Of a DNA stretch of 64,000 nt, positions 35,149 to 45,669 are shown in pieces (position 1 is the first letter of the stretch; each line of letters begins with the position of its first letter). This DNA comes from Micromonospora coerulea (GTDB taxonomy: Bacteria > Actinomycetota > Actinomycetes > Mycobacteriales > Micromonosporaceae): the NCBI RefSeq assembly GCF_016598485.1, contig NZ_JAEMUW010000004.1, forward strand, positions 310,001 through 374,000, in the 5' to 3' direction. The position numbers and the translations under genes were made by a program. The notes beneath the pieces were generated by a model that searched no databases, had not been told where the DNA came from, and worked only from the letters and a program-made list of their open reading frames with translations.

Positions 35149-36642
35149 TCAGGCCGCCGGGATGCCGGCGGTGAGCAGGCGGCGGATGCGGACCCGGCGG
35201 GCGACCAGGAGCAGGCCGACGGCGAGCGCGACGACGGCCAGCGCCGCGTAGTAGGGCGGTTGCGGCAGGGTGGGGGCGAGCTGCCCGATCCGGCCACCGA
35301 CGGCCGCGCCGACCGCGGCCGACAGCCACCACAGCCCCATCATCTGGCTGCGGTAGAAGGCGGGCGCGGCGGTGCCGGCGGCGCTGATGCCGACCGGGGC
35401 GAGCGCCAGCTCCCCAGCGGCCTGAAGCAGGAAGACCAGCAGCAGCCAGACCGGCGACACCGGTCCGTCGGCGGCCAGCACCGCCACCGCCGCCATCAGC
35501 AGGTAGCTGGCGGCCACCAGGCCGAGGCCGAGCGCGAACTTGACCGGTACGCCCAGCCGGTCGCCGAGGCGGACCCAGAGCCAGGCGGCCAGCGGCGCCA
35601 CGGCGAGGATGAACAGCGGGTGCAGGGACTGGAACCAGCTGGCCGGCACCAGGAAGCCGAAGACCTCCCGGTCGACCGACTCCCGGGCGAACTGGCTGAG
35701 CACCGAGCCGGACTGCGTGAAGATCATCCAGAACACGGCCGAGCTGAGGAAGAGCCGGATGAAGCCGGACACCCGCAGCCGCTCCACGGCGGTGATCGCC
35801 GGGTGCCGCAGCAGCCGCCGGAACAGCACCACCGGGACGGTCAGCACGGTCAGCCCGAGTGGGATCAGGGCGTGCTCGATGCGCAGCGTGCCGGCCAGCG
35901 CGTCAACGCCGAGCAGGGCGGCCACCACGGCCACCAGGTACCCGGTGCGGCGGAACAGCCGCCGGCGGGCGGCCGGCGCGATCGGGTGCGCCGGCTGGGC
36001 ACCGACCGTCCCGAAGTGCCGGCGGCCGAGGGCGAACTGGAGCACTCCGGCGTACATGCCGACGGCCGCGGCGGCGAAGCCGAGGTGCCAGTCCACGGTC
36101 TCGCCGAGGAAGCCGGTGACCACCGGGGCGATCAGCGCGCTGACCTGGATGCTCATGTAGAAGATGGAGAACGCCGCCTCCCGGCGGGTCACCTCGCCGT
36201 CGCCGTAGAAGTCGCTCAGCAGGACGCCCATGTTGGGCTTGAGCAGGCCGGTGCCGGCGACCAGCAGCCCGAGCCCGGCCCAGATCGACCAGGCACCGGG
36301 CAGCGCCATGCAGGTGTGCCCGGCGGCGATGACCAGGCCGCCGGACAGGGTGGCCCGCCGGGCGCCGAGCAGCCGGTCGCCGACCCAGGCGCCCGGCACG
36401 GCGGCGAGGAAGACCATCGCCATGTAGAGCCCGAAGAGCGCGGTCGCGGTGCCCACGCCCAGCCCGAGGCCGCCGTCGGCCCGGGGCGCCACCGCGTACA
36501 GGAACAGGATCGCCTGCATGCCGTAGAAGCTGAAGCGTTCCCACATGTCGGTGAGGAAGAGGGTGACGAACCAGCGCGGCATGCCGGCGAGGCGGCCCGG
36601 CGCGGTCGTCGGCGCGGGCGGCGCCAGTTGGATCCGTGTCAT
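35149..36642 (-). CDS. POT/PTR2-family (peptide MFS) transporter
   Basis: 497 residues from ATG 36642. POT signature: LFLTDMWERFSFYGMQAILFLY at the first helix (ExxERFxYYG motif), KPNMGVLLSDFYG with an F-Y-x-x-x-N-like region at FSIFYMSIQVSALIAP, and about 12-14 helices. The family moves di- and tripeptides or peptidomimetics with protons. In an aromatic polyketide cluster it could export product or shuttle an aminoacylated intermediate, which would fit the amidotransferase gene; this is inference. A three-heptad SARP-like array lies upstream. Confidence 0.85.
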   Translation of the reverse strand: MTRIQLAPPAPTTAPGRLAGMPRWFVTLFLTDMWERFSFYGMQAILFLYAVAPRADGGLGLGVGTATALFGLYMAMVFLAAVPGAWVGDRLLGARRATLSGGLVIAAGHTCMALPGAWSIWAGLGLLVAGTGLLKPNMGVLLSDFYGDGEVTRREAAFSIFYMSIQVSALIAPVVTGFLGETVDWHLGFAAAAVGMYAGVLQFALGRRHFGTVGAQPAHPIAPAARRRLFRRTGYLVAVVAALLGVDALAGTLRIEHALIPLGLTVLTVPVVLFRRLLRHPAITAVERLRVSGFIRLFLSSAVFWMIFTQSGSVLSQFARESVDREVFGFLVPASWFQSLHPLFILAVAPLAAWLWVRLGDRLGVPVKFALGLGLVAASYLLMAAVAVLAADGPVSPVWLLLVFLLQAAGELALAPVGISAAGTAAPAFYRSQMMGLWWLSAAVGAAVGGRIGQLAPTLPQPPYYAALAVVALAVGLLLVARRVRIRRLLTAGIPAA

Positions 36643-36709
36643 TGCGTCCTCCCGGTCCGGCGCGGGAGGCGTCCCGCGCCCCTGTCCGCGGCAGGCTCGC
36701 ACCGGCTAC

Positions 36710-36738
36710 TCGACGGGGGCTGGACGACCGCTCGACGC
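36710..36738 (-). promoter_or_regulatory. SARP-type heptad array before the POT transporter
   Basis: TCGACGG, TGGACGA and TCGACGC on the plus strand at 36710, 36721 and 36732, exactly 11 bp apart, 68-96 bp upstream of the transporter start. Confidence 0.65.
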
Positions 36739-36787
36739 CCCGGGGTGCGGCGATGGGCCGGGCCCGCTCCGGTCACGGGGGGACGGG

Positions 36788-37630
36788 TCAGATGCCGACC
36801 GCCCGGCGGATCCGGACCAGGGCCTCGCCCAGCGCTTGCCGGCACTCCTCGATGGCGTGCGCGTCGGCGGCGTTGCCCTCCTGGAGGGCCCGGCGGGCGT
36901 CCTCGCGGAACCGGTCCACCATCTTCTCGACCTGCCGGGCGTTGTTCCCGAAGGCGAAGTAGTCGCTCCACTCGTGACGCCACTCGGCGCCCCAGGAGAG
37001 CGCCTCGCGCCACTCCCGGGGGCCCCAGTTCTCCGGCCCGGTCGCAGTCCGGTCCGGCTCCGCCGGCACCGGCCCGCGCTGCGCGTCCGCCCGGCCGGTC
37101 GGTGTCGGCTCGGCGCGCCGTTCCTCCACCGCGTGCTCCGGCGTCGCGGCTTCCTCGGCGGCGCCCTCCGGCCCGCCGGCGGCCGGCTCCGGCTCGTCGC
37201 CGCGCCGGAACCAGCCGCGCCGGTTCTCCGGGGCGCGTACCCGCCGGCCGCGCCGGGCCTCGGCGCGCAGCCCGGCCGCCTCGGCGCGGACGTCGGCGTC
37301 GGCCTCCCGGGTGATGTCGGCGATCGACCGGTCGATCTCGCGGGACAGCTGGTCCAGCTCCGGGGCGCGCCGGCGCAGCTCCTCCTCCCCGCCGGAGGTG
37401 ATCCGGTAGATCTTCCGGCCGCTCTCGTCGACCTCCCGGGAGACCAGACCCTCGGTCTCCAACCGGGACAGTCGCGGGTAGACGGCGCCCGCCGAGGGGG
37501 CGTACGCGCCGGCGAAGGTCTCCTCGATCAGCTTGATCACCTCGTAGCCGTGCCGGGGCTGGTCCCGGAGCAGGGCGAGGAGGTAGAGCTTGAACTGGCC
37601 GTGGCCGAACGGGGACGAGGGTGCTCTCAT
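36788..37630 (-). CDS. PadR-family transcriptional regulator
   Basis: 280 residues from ATG 37630, overlapping the DUF4097 stop. The winged helix (residues about 10-85) reads FKLYLLALLRDQPRHGYEVI, PSAGAVYPRLSRLETEGLVS and RKIYRITSGGEEELRRR, diagnostic of PadR. The C-terminal part is unusually long, with a basic segment (RGRRVRAPENRRGWFRRG), an acidic Pro/Ala-rich linker and a final helical domain WREALSWGAEWRHEWSDYF. PadR proteins repress their own and efflux genes until a phenolic ligand binds. Matching palindromes occur before this operon and before the MFS exporter. Confidence 0.88.
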   Translation of the reverse strand: MRAPSSPFGHGQFKLYLLALLRDQPRHGYEVIKLIEETFAGAYAPSAGAVYPRLSRLETEGLVSREVDESGRKIYRITSGGEEELRRRAPELDQLSREIDRSIADITREADADVRAEAAGLRAEARRGRRVRAPENRRGWFRRGDEPEPAAGGPEGAAEEAATPEHAVEERRAEPTPTGRADAQRGPVPAEPDRTATGPENWGPREWREALSWGAEWRHEWSDYFAFGNNARQVEKMVDRFREDARRALQEGNAADAHAIEECRQALGEALVRIRRAVGI

Positions 37631-38442
37631 CGCTGCTCCTCGGTCCCGATGGCCGGCGCGGGCGCCGCCGGTGGCGGGGTGGGCGTGCCGGGCCCGGCCT
37701 GCCGGACCAGCGCCACCTGGCCGGAGACGGTGGTGCCGCGCACCTGGACCGCCTGTGGGGCCCGACCGCGGCGCAGGCGCAGCCCGACCGTCGCGCCGCC
37801 GGAGGTGCGACTCTCCAGGCCCGGCGTGCCGTCCGGCAGCTGGGTGACGACCCGGCCGCCCTCGGTGGTCAGCTCGACGTCCAGGCTGGCCGCGTCGTCG
37901 GGCACGCCGACCAGCAGCGGGCCGGAGACCGCGGCCAGGTCCAGCGCGACGGGCTCCCGCCCGGTCACCACGGTCACCTCGCCGGAGACCGTCTCCAGGT
38001 GGGCGCGGCCGGTGCAGCCGCGGGCGAGGATCCGGGCGGAGACCGTCCGGGCGCGCAGCTCGGGACCGCCCCGGTCCACCACGATCTCGCCGGTGAGGCT
38101 GGTCAGCCGGGTGCTGCCGGAGAGCCCGACGGCGACGATGCCGGCGCCGACGGTCTCCACCTCGACCTCGGTGCCGGCGGGCAGGGCCAGCGCCAGGCGG
38201 CACCGGCGCCGGAAGGCCGGCGGGAAGTCTCGCCACCAGGGGCGGTGCAGCCCGTGGTCGTGGCGCAGTTCGAGCAGGTCACCGGTGAGGCTCGCGCGCA
38301 GCGGCGGGCCGGCGACGTCGGTCACTTCCAGCAGCGGCGGGCCGCTGGTCAGGTCGACCTCGCCGCCGACGACCCGGACCCGGACCCGCCGGGCGGGCGG
38401 CAGGTCCAGCCGCTCGCCCTCGCGTACCTGCCACTCTCGCAC
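37627..38442 (-). CDS. DUF4097 family beta-helix-like protein
   Basis: 271 residues from GTG 38442 with GAAGGAG upstream. Repeating short beta strands (VGGEVDLTSG, SGSTRLTSLTGEIVV, TVSGEVTVVTGREP, TVSGQVALV) form the DUF4097 pattern, predicted to fold as a beta-helix or sheet stack. It starts MREWQVREGERLDLP. No signal peptide. The pairing DUF4097 then PadR, with overlapping stop and start, recurs in actinomycetes; a role as ligand-sensing or anti-regulator partner is conjecture. Confidence 0.78.
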   Translation of the reverse strand: MREWQVREGERLDLPPARRVRVRVVGGEVDLTSGPPLLEVTDVAGPPLRASLTGDLLELRHDHGLHRPWWRDFPPAFRRRCRLALALPAGTEVEVETVGAGIVAVGLSGSTRLTSLTGEIVVDRGGPELRARTVSARILARGCTGRAHLETVSGEVTVVTGREPVALDLAAVSGPLLVGVPDDAASLDVELTTEGGRVVTQLPDGTPGLESRTSGGATVGLRLRRGRAPQAVQVRGTTVSGQVALVRQAGPGTPTPPPAAPAPAIGTEEQR

Positions 38443-38485
38443 GCCACACTCCTTCGGGCCGACCGCCTGTCCGGACCAGCATACC

Positions 38486-38515
38486 CACTATCGCGATAGT
38501 GTGACGCGCTATATC
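38486..38515. promoter_or_regulatory. Candidate PadR operator in the DUF4097-padR promoter
   Basis: CACTATCGCGATAGTG (38486-38501) is a perfect 16-bp palindrome, followed by CGCTATATC (38507-38515). On the minus strand TATGCT, a good -10 box, follows the palindrome after 2 bp, so the palindrome lies in the spacer of the promoter. Both motifs reappear before the MFS exporter at 41466-41501. Confidence 0.65.
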
Positions 38516-38572
38516 TCATCGGCGCCGGCGCGGGGGTGCGCCCCGATCGCCGCGCACCCCCGCGCCGGCGGC

Positions 38573-39214
38573 TCAGGCGGTCCGGGGCAGCCCGGCGTCC
38601 CAGAGTCGCAGCTCGAACTCGGCCGCCCGGGCGAACAGCGCGGCCAGCCGCTCCCGCTCGTCCGGCGCGGCGTCCGCGCCAACGGCGTCCGCCCGTTCCA
38701 GGGTGGCCTCCACGATCGGCAGGTACGCGTCGTGCAGGAGGGTGTCGATGAACTTGCGGTAGGCCTTGTCGGGCGAGCCGCGCCGGCGCAGCTCCTTGCT
38801 GAACTCGGCGTGGAACCACATCCGCGGCAGCGTCGCCACCACCACGTCGGCGTACGTGCCGGTGTGCGCGACGGCGGTGATGAAGTCGTCGTACGCGGGA
38901 TCGACGGTCTCGCCGGGCTCGGCCGCCTTGCCGCCGAGCATGCGCAGCACCGCCACGCTCTTGCCGGTCGCCGAGTAGCTGGAGCCGATGGCGATGCCGG
39001 CGAAGTGCGACAGGTCTGCCAGCTCCGGCGCCCGGGCGGCGAGCAGGGCCTGGGCCCTGGCGAAGGTGCCCAGGTGGACGATGTCGGCCCGGATCAGCCG
39101 GGCCAGGTCCGCCTTGGGCAGGGTGCCGTCGCAGATGCCGACCGGTACGGGGTGGGCCAGCAGGGCGTCGAAGCTGGCCTCGCCGGCGGCCCAGAGTTCC
39201 TTGCGAAATGACAT
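38573..39214 (-). CDS. TenA/heme-oxygenase-fold protein without the thiaminase cysteine
   Basis: 213 residues from ATG 39214. All-helical TenA-like pattern: FRKELWAAGEASFDALLAHP, HTGTYADVVVATLPRMWFHA, KAYRKFIDTLL and a C-terminal FELRLWDAG with the conserved Glu. At the position where thiaminase-type TenA proteins have Cys (LLPCYW), this protein has Arg (TLPRMW), so pyrimidine hydrolysis is unlikely. Related heme-oxygenase-fold proteins act as cofactorless or diiron oxygenases. It follows the amidotransferase gene in the same direction 66 bp downstream, probably in one transcript; no thiamine gene is near. Confidence 0.75.
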   Translation of the reverse strand: MSFRKELWAAGEASFDALLAHPVPVGICDGTLPKADLARLIRADIVHLGTFARAQALLAARAPELADLSHFAGIAIGSSYSATGKSVAVLRMLGGKAAEPGETVDPAYDDFITAVAHTGTYADVVVATLPRMWFHAEFSKELRRRGSPDKAYRKFIDTLLHDAYLPIVEATLERADAVGADAAPDERERLAALFARAAEFELRLWDAGLPRTA

Positions 39215-39280
39215 CTCGTTCCTTCCACAGCGGTACGGGTGGCGGCCGGCGCTCGCCCGGCCGGCGGGTCGGGTACGCGG

Positions 39281-41155
<1,875 letters not shown>

Positions 41156-41279
41156 GCGCGTGCTCCCCCTGAGTTCGTTGGGCCGCCCGGGTGGTGACCC
41201 GGACGCCGGACGCCCGGCGGGCGCGGGCCGGCGGGTGGCGTCGCCCCGCCGCCGACCGGCCGATCCTCGGGCCCGTCGC

Positions 41280-41342
41280 TCGAGTCCCGCTGGGCCCGGG
41301 ATCCAGGGGGCGCTCGAGCGGCCGTCGACCGACGCTTCAGGG
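41280..41342. promoter_or_regulatory. Double SARP-type heptad array in the amidotransferase/MFS divergent region
   Basis: TCGAGTC, TGGGCCC, TCCAGGG (41280, 41291, 41302) and TCGAGCG, TCGACCG, TTCAGGG (41314, 41325, 41336), each 11 bp apart. The second set also reads in the other direction (CGCTCGA, CCGTCGA, CGCTTCA), so it could activate both divergent genes. Confidence 0.6.
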
Positions 41343-41351
41343 TGGACTGGA

Positions 41352-41382
41352 ACAGTCGCGACTGTCTCGCGACACTCGCGAC
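41352..41382. promoter_or_regulatory. GTCGCGAC-type palindrome cluster
   Basis: ACAGTCGCGACTGT (41352-41365) is a perfect 14-bp palindrome and is followed by two more copies of CTCGCGAC (41366-41373 and 41375-41382). This looks like an operator array for an unidentified regulator. Confidence 0.45.
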
Positions 41383-41445
41383 CGATCCGCAGCGGACGTG
41401 TTTTCGCTGGTGGCAGTCGTCTTGTCGGCACTCTGCGGAACCGCC

Positions 41446-41501
41446 TTGACCGTTTGCGTAGTTGCGATATAGCGTGACTGGCCGAGAGTTGTATCGCGAT
41501 A
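41446..41501 (+). promoter_or_regulatory. MFS exporter promoter with candidate PadR operators
   Basis: TTGACC (41446-41451), 16 bp, TATAGC (41468-41473). The -10 box is embedded in GATATAGCG (41466-41474), the reverse complement of CGCTATATC at the padR promoter, and TATCGCGATA (41492-41501) just downstream equals the core of the padR palindrome. Confidence 0.6.
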
Positions 41502-41521
41502 TCCCCGTCAAAGGAGTCGTC

Positions 41522-43258
41522 ATGACCGACAACACCGCCCCACCCCTGGCCGGCACGCGGCCCGAGTCGCCCGACCCGCCCGACCGTCGGCGGTGGATGG
41601 TGCTGGTCATCCTGCTCGTCGCCACCTTCATGGACCTCCTGGACGTGACGATCGTGGCGATCGCCGTGCCGTCGATCCAGCAGGACATCAGCGCGACCTA
41701 CACCGCCGCCCAGTGGGTGCTGGCCGGTTACTCGCTCGCCTTCGCGCTGCTGCTCATCACCGGTGGCCGGCTCGGCGACATCGTCGGCCGCAAGCGGATG
41801 TTCCTGCTCGGCATGGGCGGCTTCACGCTCGCCTCGGCGCTGTGCGGCCTGGCGCCCAACCCGGAACTGCTGATCACCTCGCGGGTGCTCCAGGGGGCCA
41901 TGGCGGCGATGATGGTGCCGCAGGTCATCTCCTCGATCCAGGTGATGTTCTCGCCGAAGGAGCGGGTCGCCGCGTTCAGCGTCTACGGCGGCGTCGCCGG
42001 TCTCGCCACGGTCAGTGGGCCGCTGCTCGGCGGGCTGCTGATCAAGGCGGACATCTTCGACCTCGGCTGGCGGACCATCTTCCTGATCAACGTCCCGATC
42101 GGCCTCGCCGCCCTGGTCGGCGCGCTGGTGCTGATGAAGGAGCTGCGCACGCCGCACGCCCTGCGGCTGGACCTCGCCGGCGTCGGCATCATCACCGTCA
42201 CCATGCTGCTGCTGGTCTACCCGCTGATGCAGGGGCGCGAGAAGGACTGGCCGACCTGGATCTTCGCGATGATGGCCGCGTCTGCGGTCGGGTTGGTCGT
42301 GTTCGCCGTCCACCAGCGCCGGCGCTCCGCCCGGGGCGGCTCGCCGCTGGTGCCGATGGAGCTGTTCAAGGAGAAGGCGTTCGTCGGCGGACTGCTGGTG
42401 AACCTGGTGTTCTTCGCCGGGATTGTCTCCTTCTTCCTGGTCTTCATCATCTATCTCCAGGCCGGCCTCGACAAGTCGGTGCTCGCCGCCGCGATGGCCA
42501 ACCTGCCCTGGTCGGTCGGCATCGCGCTGGCCAGCGGGGCGTCGTTCCAGCTCGCCCCGAAGCTTGGCCGGACCGTGCTGCACATCGGCACCGCGCTGAT
42601 GACCGCGTCGATGGTCGCGATCATCCTGACCATCCAGTTCGTCGGCACCGACGTCTCGGTGTGGCACTTCGTGCCCAGCATGTTCGTCGGCGGCGTCGGC
42701 ATGGGCCTGGTGGCCCCGCTGCTGGTCGACGCCGTCATCTCCGGCGTCCCGCACCACGAGGCCGGCTCCGCGTCCGGCGTGCTCAGCGCCGTCCAACAGG
42801 TCGGCGGCGCGCTGGGGATAGCGCTGATCGGCGTGATCTTTTTCGGCCTCCTCGCTGACCGCGCCCAGGGCGTCGCGGAGGCCAACACCGCGCCGATCCG
42901 CGCGGCGCTGCAGTCCGCCGGCGCACCGGTGGACGCCCAGCGCCAGGCGGTGGCCGGCTTCGTCCAGTGCTTCGTCGACCGGTCCGCGGAAGAGGACCCG
43001 ACCGCCGTCCCGGTGAGCTGCCGCGACACCGACCAGGCGGCGCCGGCCGCGGTCACCCGCGCATACACCGACGCGGCCACCGACGCCCGTCGCGAGCTGT
43101 TCAGCGACGCCATGAAGTGGACCGCCTGGTACAACGCCGGCGTCTTCCTCCTCGCCTTCCTGCTGGTCTTCCGGCTGCCGCGCCGGATCAACGTGCACGC
43201 CGAGGCGGAGGCCGGCCTCGACGAGGAGACGCCGGCCGACTCCACCCGCGTCCACTAG
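41522..43258 (+). CDS. DHA2-type MFS drug exporter (EmrB/QacA family)
   Basis: 578 residues from ATG 41522 after AAGGAGTCG. Fourteen predicted helices; the family motifs are FMDLLDVTIVAIAVPSIQQDI at helix 1, GGRLGDIVGRKRMF (motif A), and a central loop MELFKEKAFVGG. These proton-driven exporters commonly pump polyketide antibiotics, so it is the probable self-resistance gene. A periplasmic-side loop between the last two helices contains two cysteines (VQCFVDR, PVSCRDT). Its promoter carries both PadR-like and SARP-like motifs. Confidence 0.92.
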   Translation: MTDNTAPPLAGTRPESPDPPDRRRWMVLVILLVATFMDLLDVTIVAIAVPSIQQDISATYTAAQWVLAGYSLAFALLLITGGRLGDIVGRKRMFLLGMGGFTLASALCGLAPNPELLITSRVLQGAMAAMMVPQVISSIQVMFSPKERVAAFSVYGGVAGLATVSGPLLGGLLIKADIFDLGWRTIFLINVPIGLAALVGALVLMKELRTPHALRLDLAGVGIITVTMLLLVYPLMQGREKDWPTWIFAMMAASAVGLVVFAVHQRRRSARGGSPLVPMELFKEKAFVGGLLVNLVFFAGIVSFFLVFIIYLQAGLDKSVLAAAMANLPWSVGIALASGASFQLAPKLGRTVLHIGTALMTASMVAIILTIQFVGTDVSVWHFVPSMFVGGVGMGLVAPLLVDAVISGVPHHEAGSASGVLSAVQQVGGALGIALIGVIFFGLLADRAQGVAEANTAPIRAALQSAGAPVDAQRQAVAGFVQCFVDRSAEEDPTAVPVSCRDTDQAAPAAVTRAYTDAATDARRELFSDAMKWTAWYNAGVFLLAFLLVFRLPRRINVHAEAEAGLDEETPADSTRVH

Positions 43259-43308
43259 GCCGCCCGCGCCGCCGTAGGTGGCGGCCGTCCAGACAGGCCG
43301 GTGTCGGG

Positions 43309-43352
43309 GGCTGGCGCGCCCCCGCGCGGTCCCCCCCGGGTCCCCGACACCG
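43309..43352 (+). terminator. Hairpin between the MFS and multicopper oxidase genes
   Basis: CGGTGTCGGGG (43309-43319) pairs with CCCCGACACCG (43342-43352), with a G/C-rich loop. It separates the exporter transcript from the oxidase gene. Confidence 0.55.
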
Positions 43353-43387
43353 GCCGCCCGCCCCCGCCTAACGGAGAGAGGACAGCT

Positions 43388-45484
43388 GTGTTCGAGCCGT
43401 CGATCCCCGCGTACGACGACAACTTCAACTACGACTTCCTGGTCGCCCTCGTACTGCTCGGCTACTGGGCCGTGCTGGCCCGGCGGCTGCACCGGCTGCC
43501 GCACGCGCCGACCGCCGCCCGGCTGCGGCGCTCCAGCCGCCGCCTGGCGCTCGCCGCCGTGATCGGCGCGCTGTTCGTGCCGGCCCGGCTGGTCACCTCG
43601 CTGGTGCTCTACGGGTACGGCTGGCACTTCGCCGCCGACCGGCTGCTGATCGGCGTACCCGTGGTGGCGCTGCCGGTGCTGGCCACCCTCGTGCTCACTG
43701 TGCCGGCGCTGCGGCGGCTCGGCGCGCCGGCGCCGCAGGGCGCGGCGGAGACCGAACCCGCACCGGCGACCCGCGCCGCGGCCGCCGCGCCCCGGGTCTC
43801 GTTCCCGGCCCGCGCGGTCGCCGTGGCCGGGCTGGTCTCCTTCGTCATGATCCTCTTCGCGCCGGCCCCGCCGCTGCTGCTGCCGGCGCTCGTCAGCTAC
43901 GCCGTCCTGGCGCTGGTCCTGGTGGTGATCTGGCGCCGGCACGCCGACCGGGTGCGCGCCGGGGTGGTGCGGCCGCTGCCGCGCGGTGCGGCCCGGGTGC
44001 GGCGGGCCGCGGTGGCCACCGGGGCCGTCCTCGTCCTGATCGGCGGCTACGCCGGCTGGGACTGGCAGACCAGCAAACTGCCCGACGACTACCGCATGAC
44101 GGAGCACGCGATGACCTATGGCACAGGCCCCGGACCGGTCGACCACGCGGCGCACACGCACCGCGCCGGGCTGCCGGACCGCCCGCTGACCGAGTTCACC
44201 GGCCCGGCGGGCAAGCCCGACAAGCGGTACACCCTCATCGCCACCGACGCCAAGCTGAAGCTCAGCTCCGGCGCCACGGTGGACGCGACCGCCTTCAACG
44301 GCCAGATTCCCGGCCCCGAGCTGCGGGTCCGCCAGGGTGAGCTGGTCGAGGTGACCCTGGTGAACCGGACGGCGGACACCCCGACCACGGTGCACTGGCA
44401 CGGGCTCGACGTGCCCAACGCCGAGGACGGCGTCGCCGGTCTCACCCAGAACGCCGTGCCGCCCGGCGGCAGCCACGTCTACCGGTGGCGCGCCGAGCAG
44501 GTCGGCACCTACTGGTACCACTCGCACCAGGCGTCCTCCACCCAGGTCCGGCGCGGCCTGTTCGGACCGCTGGTGATCGACCCGGCGCAGCCCGGCCCGG
44601 CCGGGGTGCGGGAGTTCGTGGTCGCCGCCCACGTCTTCGACACCGACAAGGGCGACACCAGCACCCTCAACGCCGCCGACACGCTCCGGCCGGAGGCGGT
44701 CGCCCCCGGCACCCCGGTCCGGATCCGGCTGATCAACGCGGACAACTTCCGCAAGTACTTCACCCTGGCCGGCACGCCGTTCCGGGTCAGCGCGGCCGAC
44801 GGCGGCCCGGTCAACGCCCCGACCGACCTGCACCGGACCAAGCTCATGCTCGGCGGCGGCGGCCGGTACGACCTGGAGTTCACCATGCCGTCCGCGCCGG
44901 TCCGGCTGACCGACCTGGCCGCGGTCGGCGCCGGCCTGCTGCTCAGCCCCGACAGGCAGGGCGACCTGGCGCCACTGACCGACGGGCCGGAGTTCGACCC
45001 CACCCGGTACGGCAGCCCGGCGGCCACCCCGTTCGGACCGGACAGCGACTTCGACCGCAGCTTCGACCTGGTGCTGGACAACCGGCCCGGGTTCTACGAC
45101 GGCCAGCCCTACTACCTGTGGACGATCAACGGGCACGTGTCACCGCACGTGCCGATGCTGATGGTGCGCGAGGGCGAGCTGGTCAAGGTGACGATCAGCA
45201 ACCGCAGCTTCCTGGAACACCCCATGCACCTGCATGGTCACCACGTTCTGGTGCTGAGCCGCAACGGCCACCGGGCCACCGGCAGCCCACTCTGGCTGGA
45301 CACCGTCACCCTGCTCTCCGGGGAGTCGTACGAGCTGGCCTTCCGGGCCGACAACCCCGGGCTGTGGATGGACCACTGCCACAACCTCACCCACGCCGCC
45401 ATGGGCATGACCATGCACCTCGGCTACGAGGGGATCAGCACCCCGTTCCACGCCGGCCGGGCCACCGGCAACACCCCCGAGTAA
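43388..45484 (+). CDS. Membrane-anchored multicopper oxidase (laccase-like)
   Basis: 698 residues from GTG 43388 with GGAGAGAGGACAG upstream. About residues 15-225 form six hydrophobic segments. The extracytoplasmic part is a multicopper oxidase with all four copper motifs: HWHGLD (336), YWYHSHQAS (378-380), HPMHLHGHH (611) and DHCHNLTHAAMGM (663, with the T1 Cys/His-type ligand loop HCHxxxHxxxxM). Such enzymes oxidise phenols by single electrons to radicals. Here, outside the membrane, it may couple two polyketide monomers (dimerisation) or detoxify an exported hydroquinone; both are inference. Terminators flank it. Confidence 0.88.
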   Translation: MFEPSIPAYDDNFNYDFLVALVLLGYWAVLARRLHRLPHAPTAARLRRSSRRLALAAVIGALFVPARLVTSLVLYGYGWHFAADRLLIGVPVVALPVLATLVLTVPALRRLGAPAPQGAAETEPAPATRAAAAAPRVSFPARAVAVAGLVSFVMILFAPAPPLLLPALVSYAVLALVLVVIWRRHADRVRAGVVRPLPRGAARVRRAAVATGAVLVLIGGYAGWDWQTSKLPDDYRMTEHAMTYGTGPGPVDHAAHTHRAGLPDRPLTEFTGPAGKPDKRYTLIATDAKLKLSSGATVDATAFNGQIPGPELRVRQGELVEVTLVNRTADTPTTVHWHGLDVPNAEDGVAGLTQNAVPPGGSHVYRWRAEQVGTYWYHSHQASSTQVRRGLFGPLVIDPAQPGPAGVREFVVAAHVFDTDKGDTSTLNAADTLRPEAVAPGTPVRIRLINADNFRKYFTLAGTPFRVSAADGGPVNAPTDLHRTKLMLGGGGRYDLEFTMPSAPVRLTDLAAVGAGLLLSPDRQGDLAPLTDGPEFDPTRYGSPAATPFGPDSDFDRSFDLVLDNRPGFYDGQPYYLWTINGHVSPHVPMLMVREGELVKVTISNRSFLEHPMHLHGHHVLVLSRNGHRATGSPLWLDTVTLLSGESYELAFRADNPGLWMDHCHNLTHAAMGMTMHLGYEGISTPFHAGRATGNTPE

Positions 45485-45500
45485 GGCCGCCCCGTCCCGC

Positions 45501-45543
45501 ACGGCCGCCACCCCCGTCCACCAGGGCGGGGGATGGCGGCCGT
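45501..45543 (+). terminator. Terminator of the multicopper oxidase gene
   Basis: ACGGCCGCCACCCCC and GGGGGATGGCGGCCGT form a long stem with one bulge, 17 bp after the oxidase stop. Confidence 0.7.
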
Positions 45544-45572
45544 CGCCCGTGGCGCTGCCGGCTCGGCGGGGA

Positions 45573-45601
45573 GCGTCGAGCCGGCCTTGAGAGGAACTGG
45601 A
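45573..45601 (+). promoter_or_regulatory. SARP-type heptad array before the KS-beta operon
   Basis: GCGTCGA, GCCTTGA and AACTGGA at 45573, 45584 and 45595, 11 bp apart, 69-97 bp upstream of KS-beta. Same orientation relative to the gene as the other arrays (TCGA-type end nearest the gene side). Confidence 0.55.
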
Positions 45602-45669
45602 CAGCTCCCGGGTGCACTGGCAGCGGCCCGAGGAGAGGCCCGTGGCCACACAACGGGAAGGTGGTGCTG

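Noticed and set aside
41191..41472. 93-codon plus-strand frame in the amidotransferase/MFS gap
   Set aside because: It covers the SARP-like heptads, palindromes and the MFS promoter; its product is arginine-rich without a ribosome-binding site.
41156..45136. Extension of the amidotransferase frame upstream by about 1300 codons
   Set aside because: The protein must begin with MCGIAG for the N-terminal cysteine chemistry; the extension overlaps the MFS and oxidase genes antisense and has biased composition.
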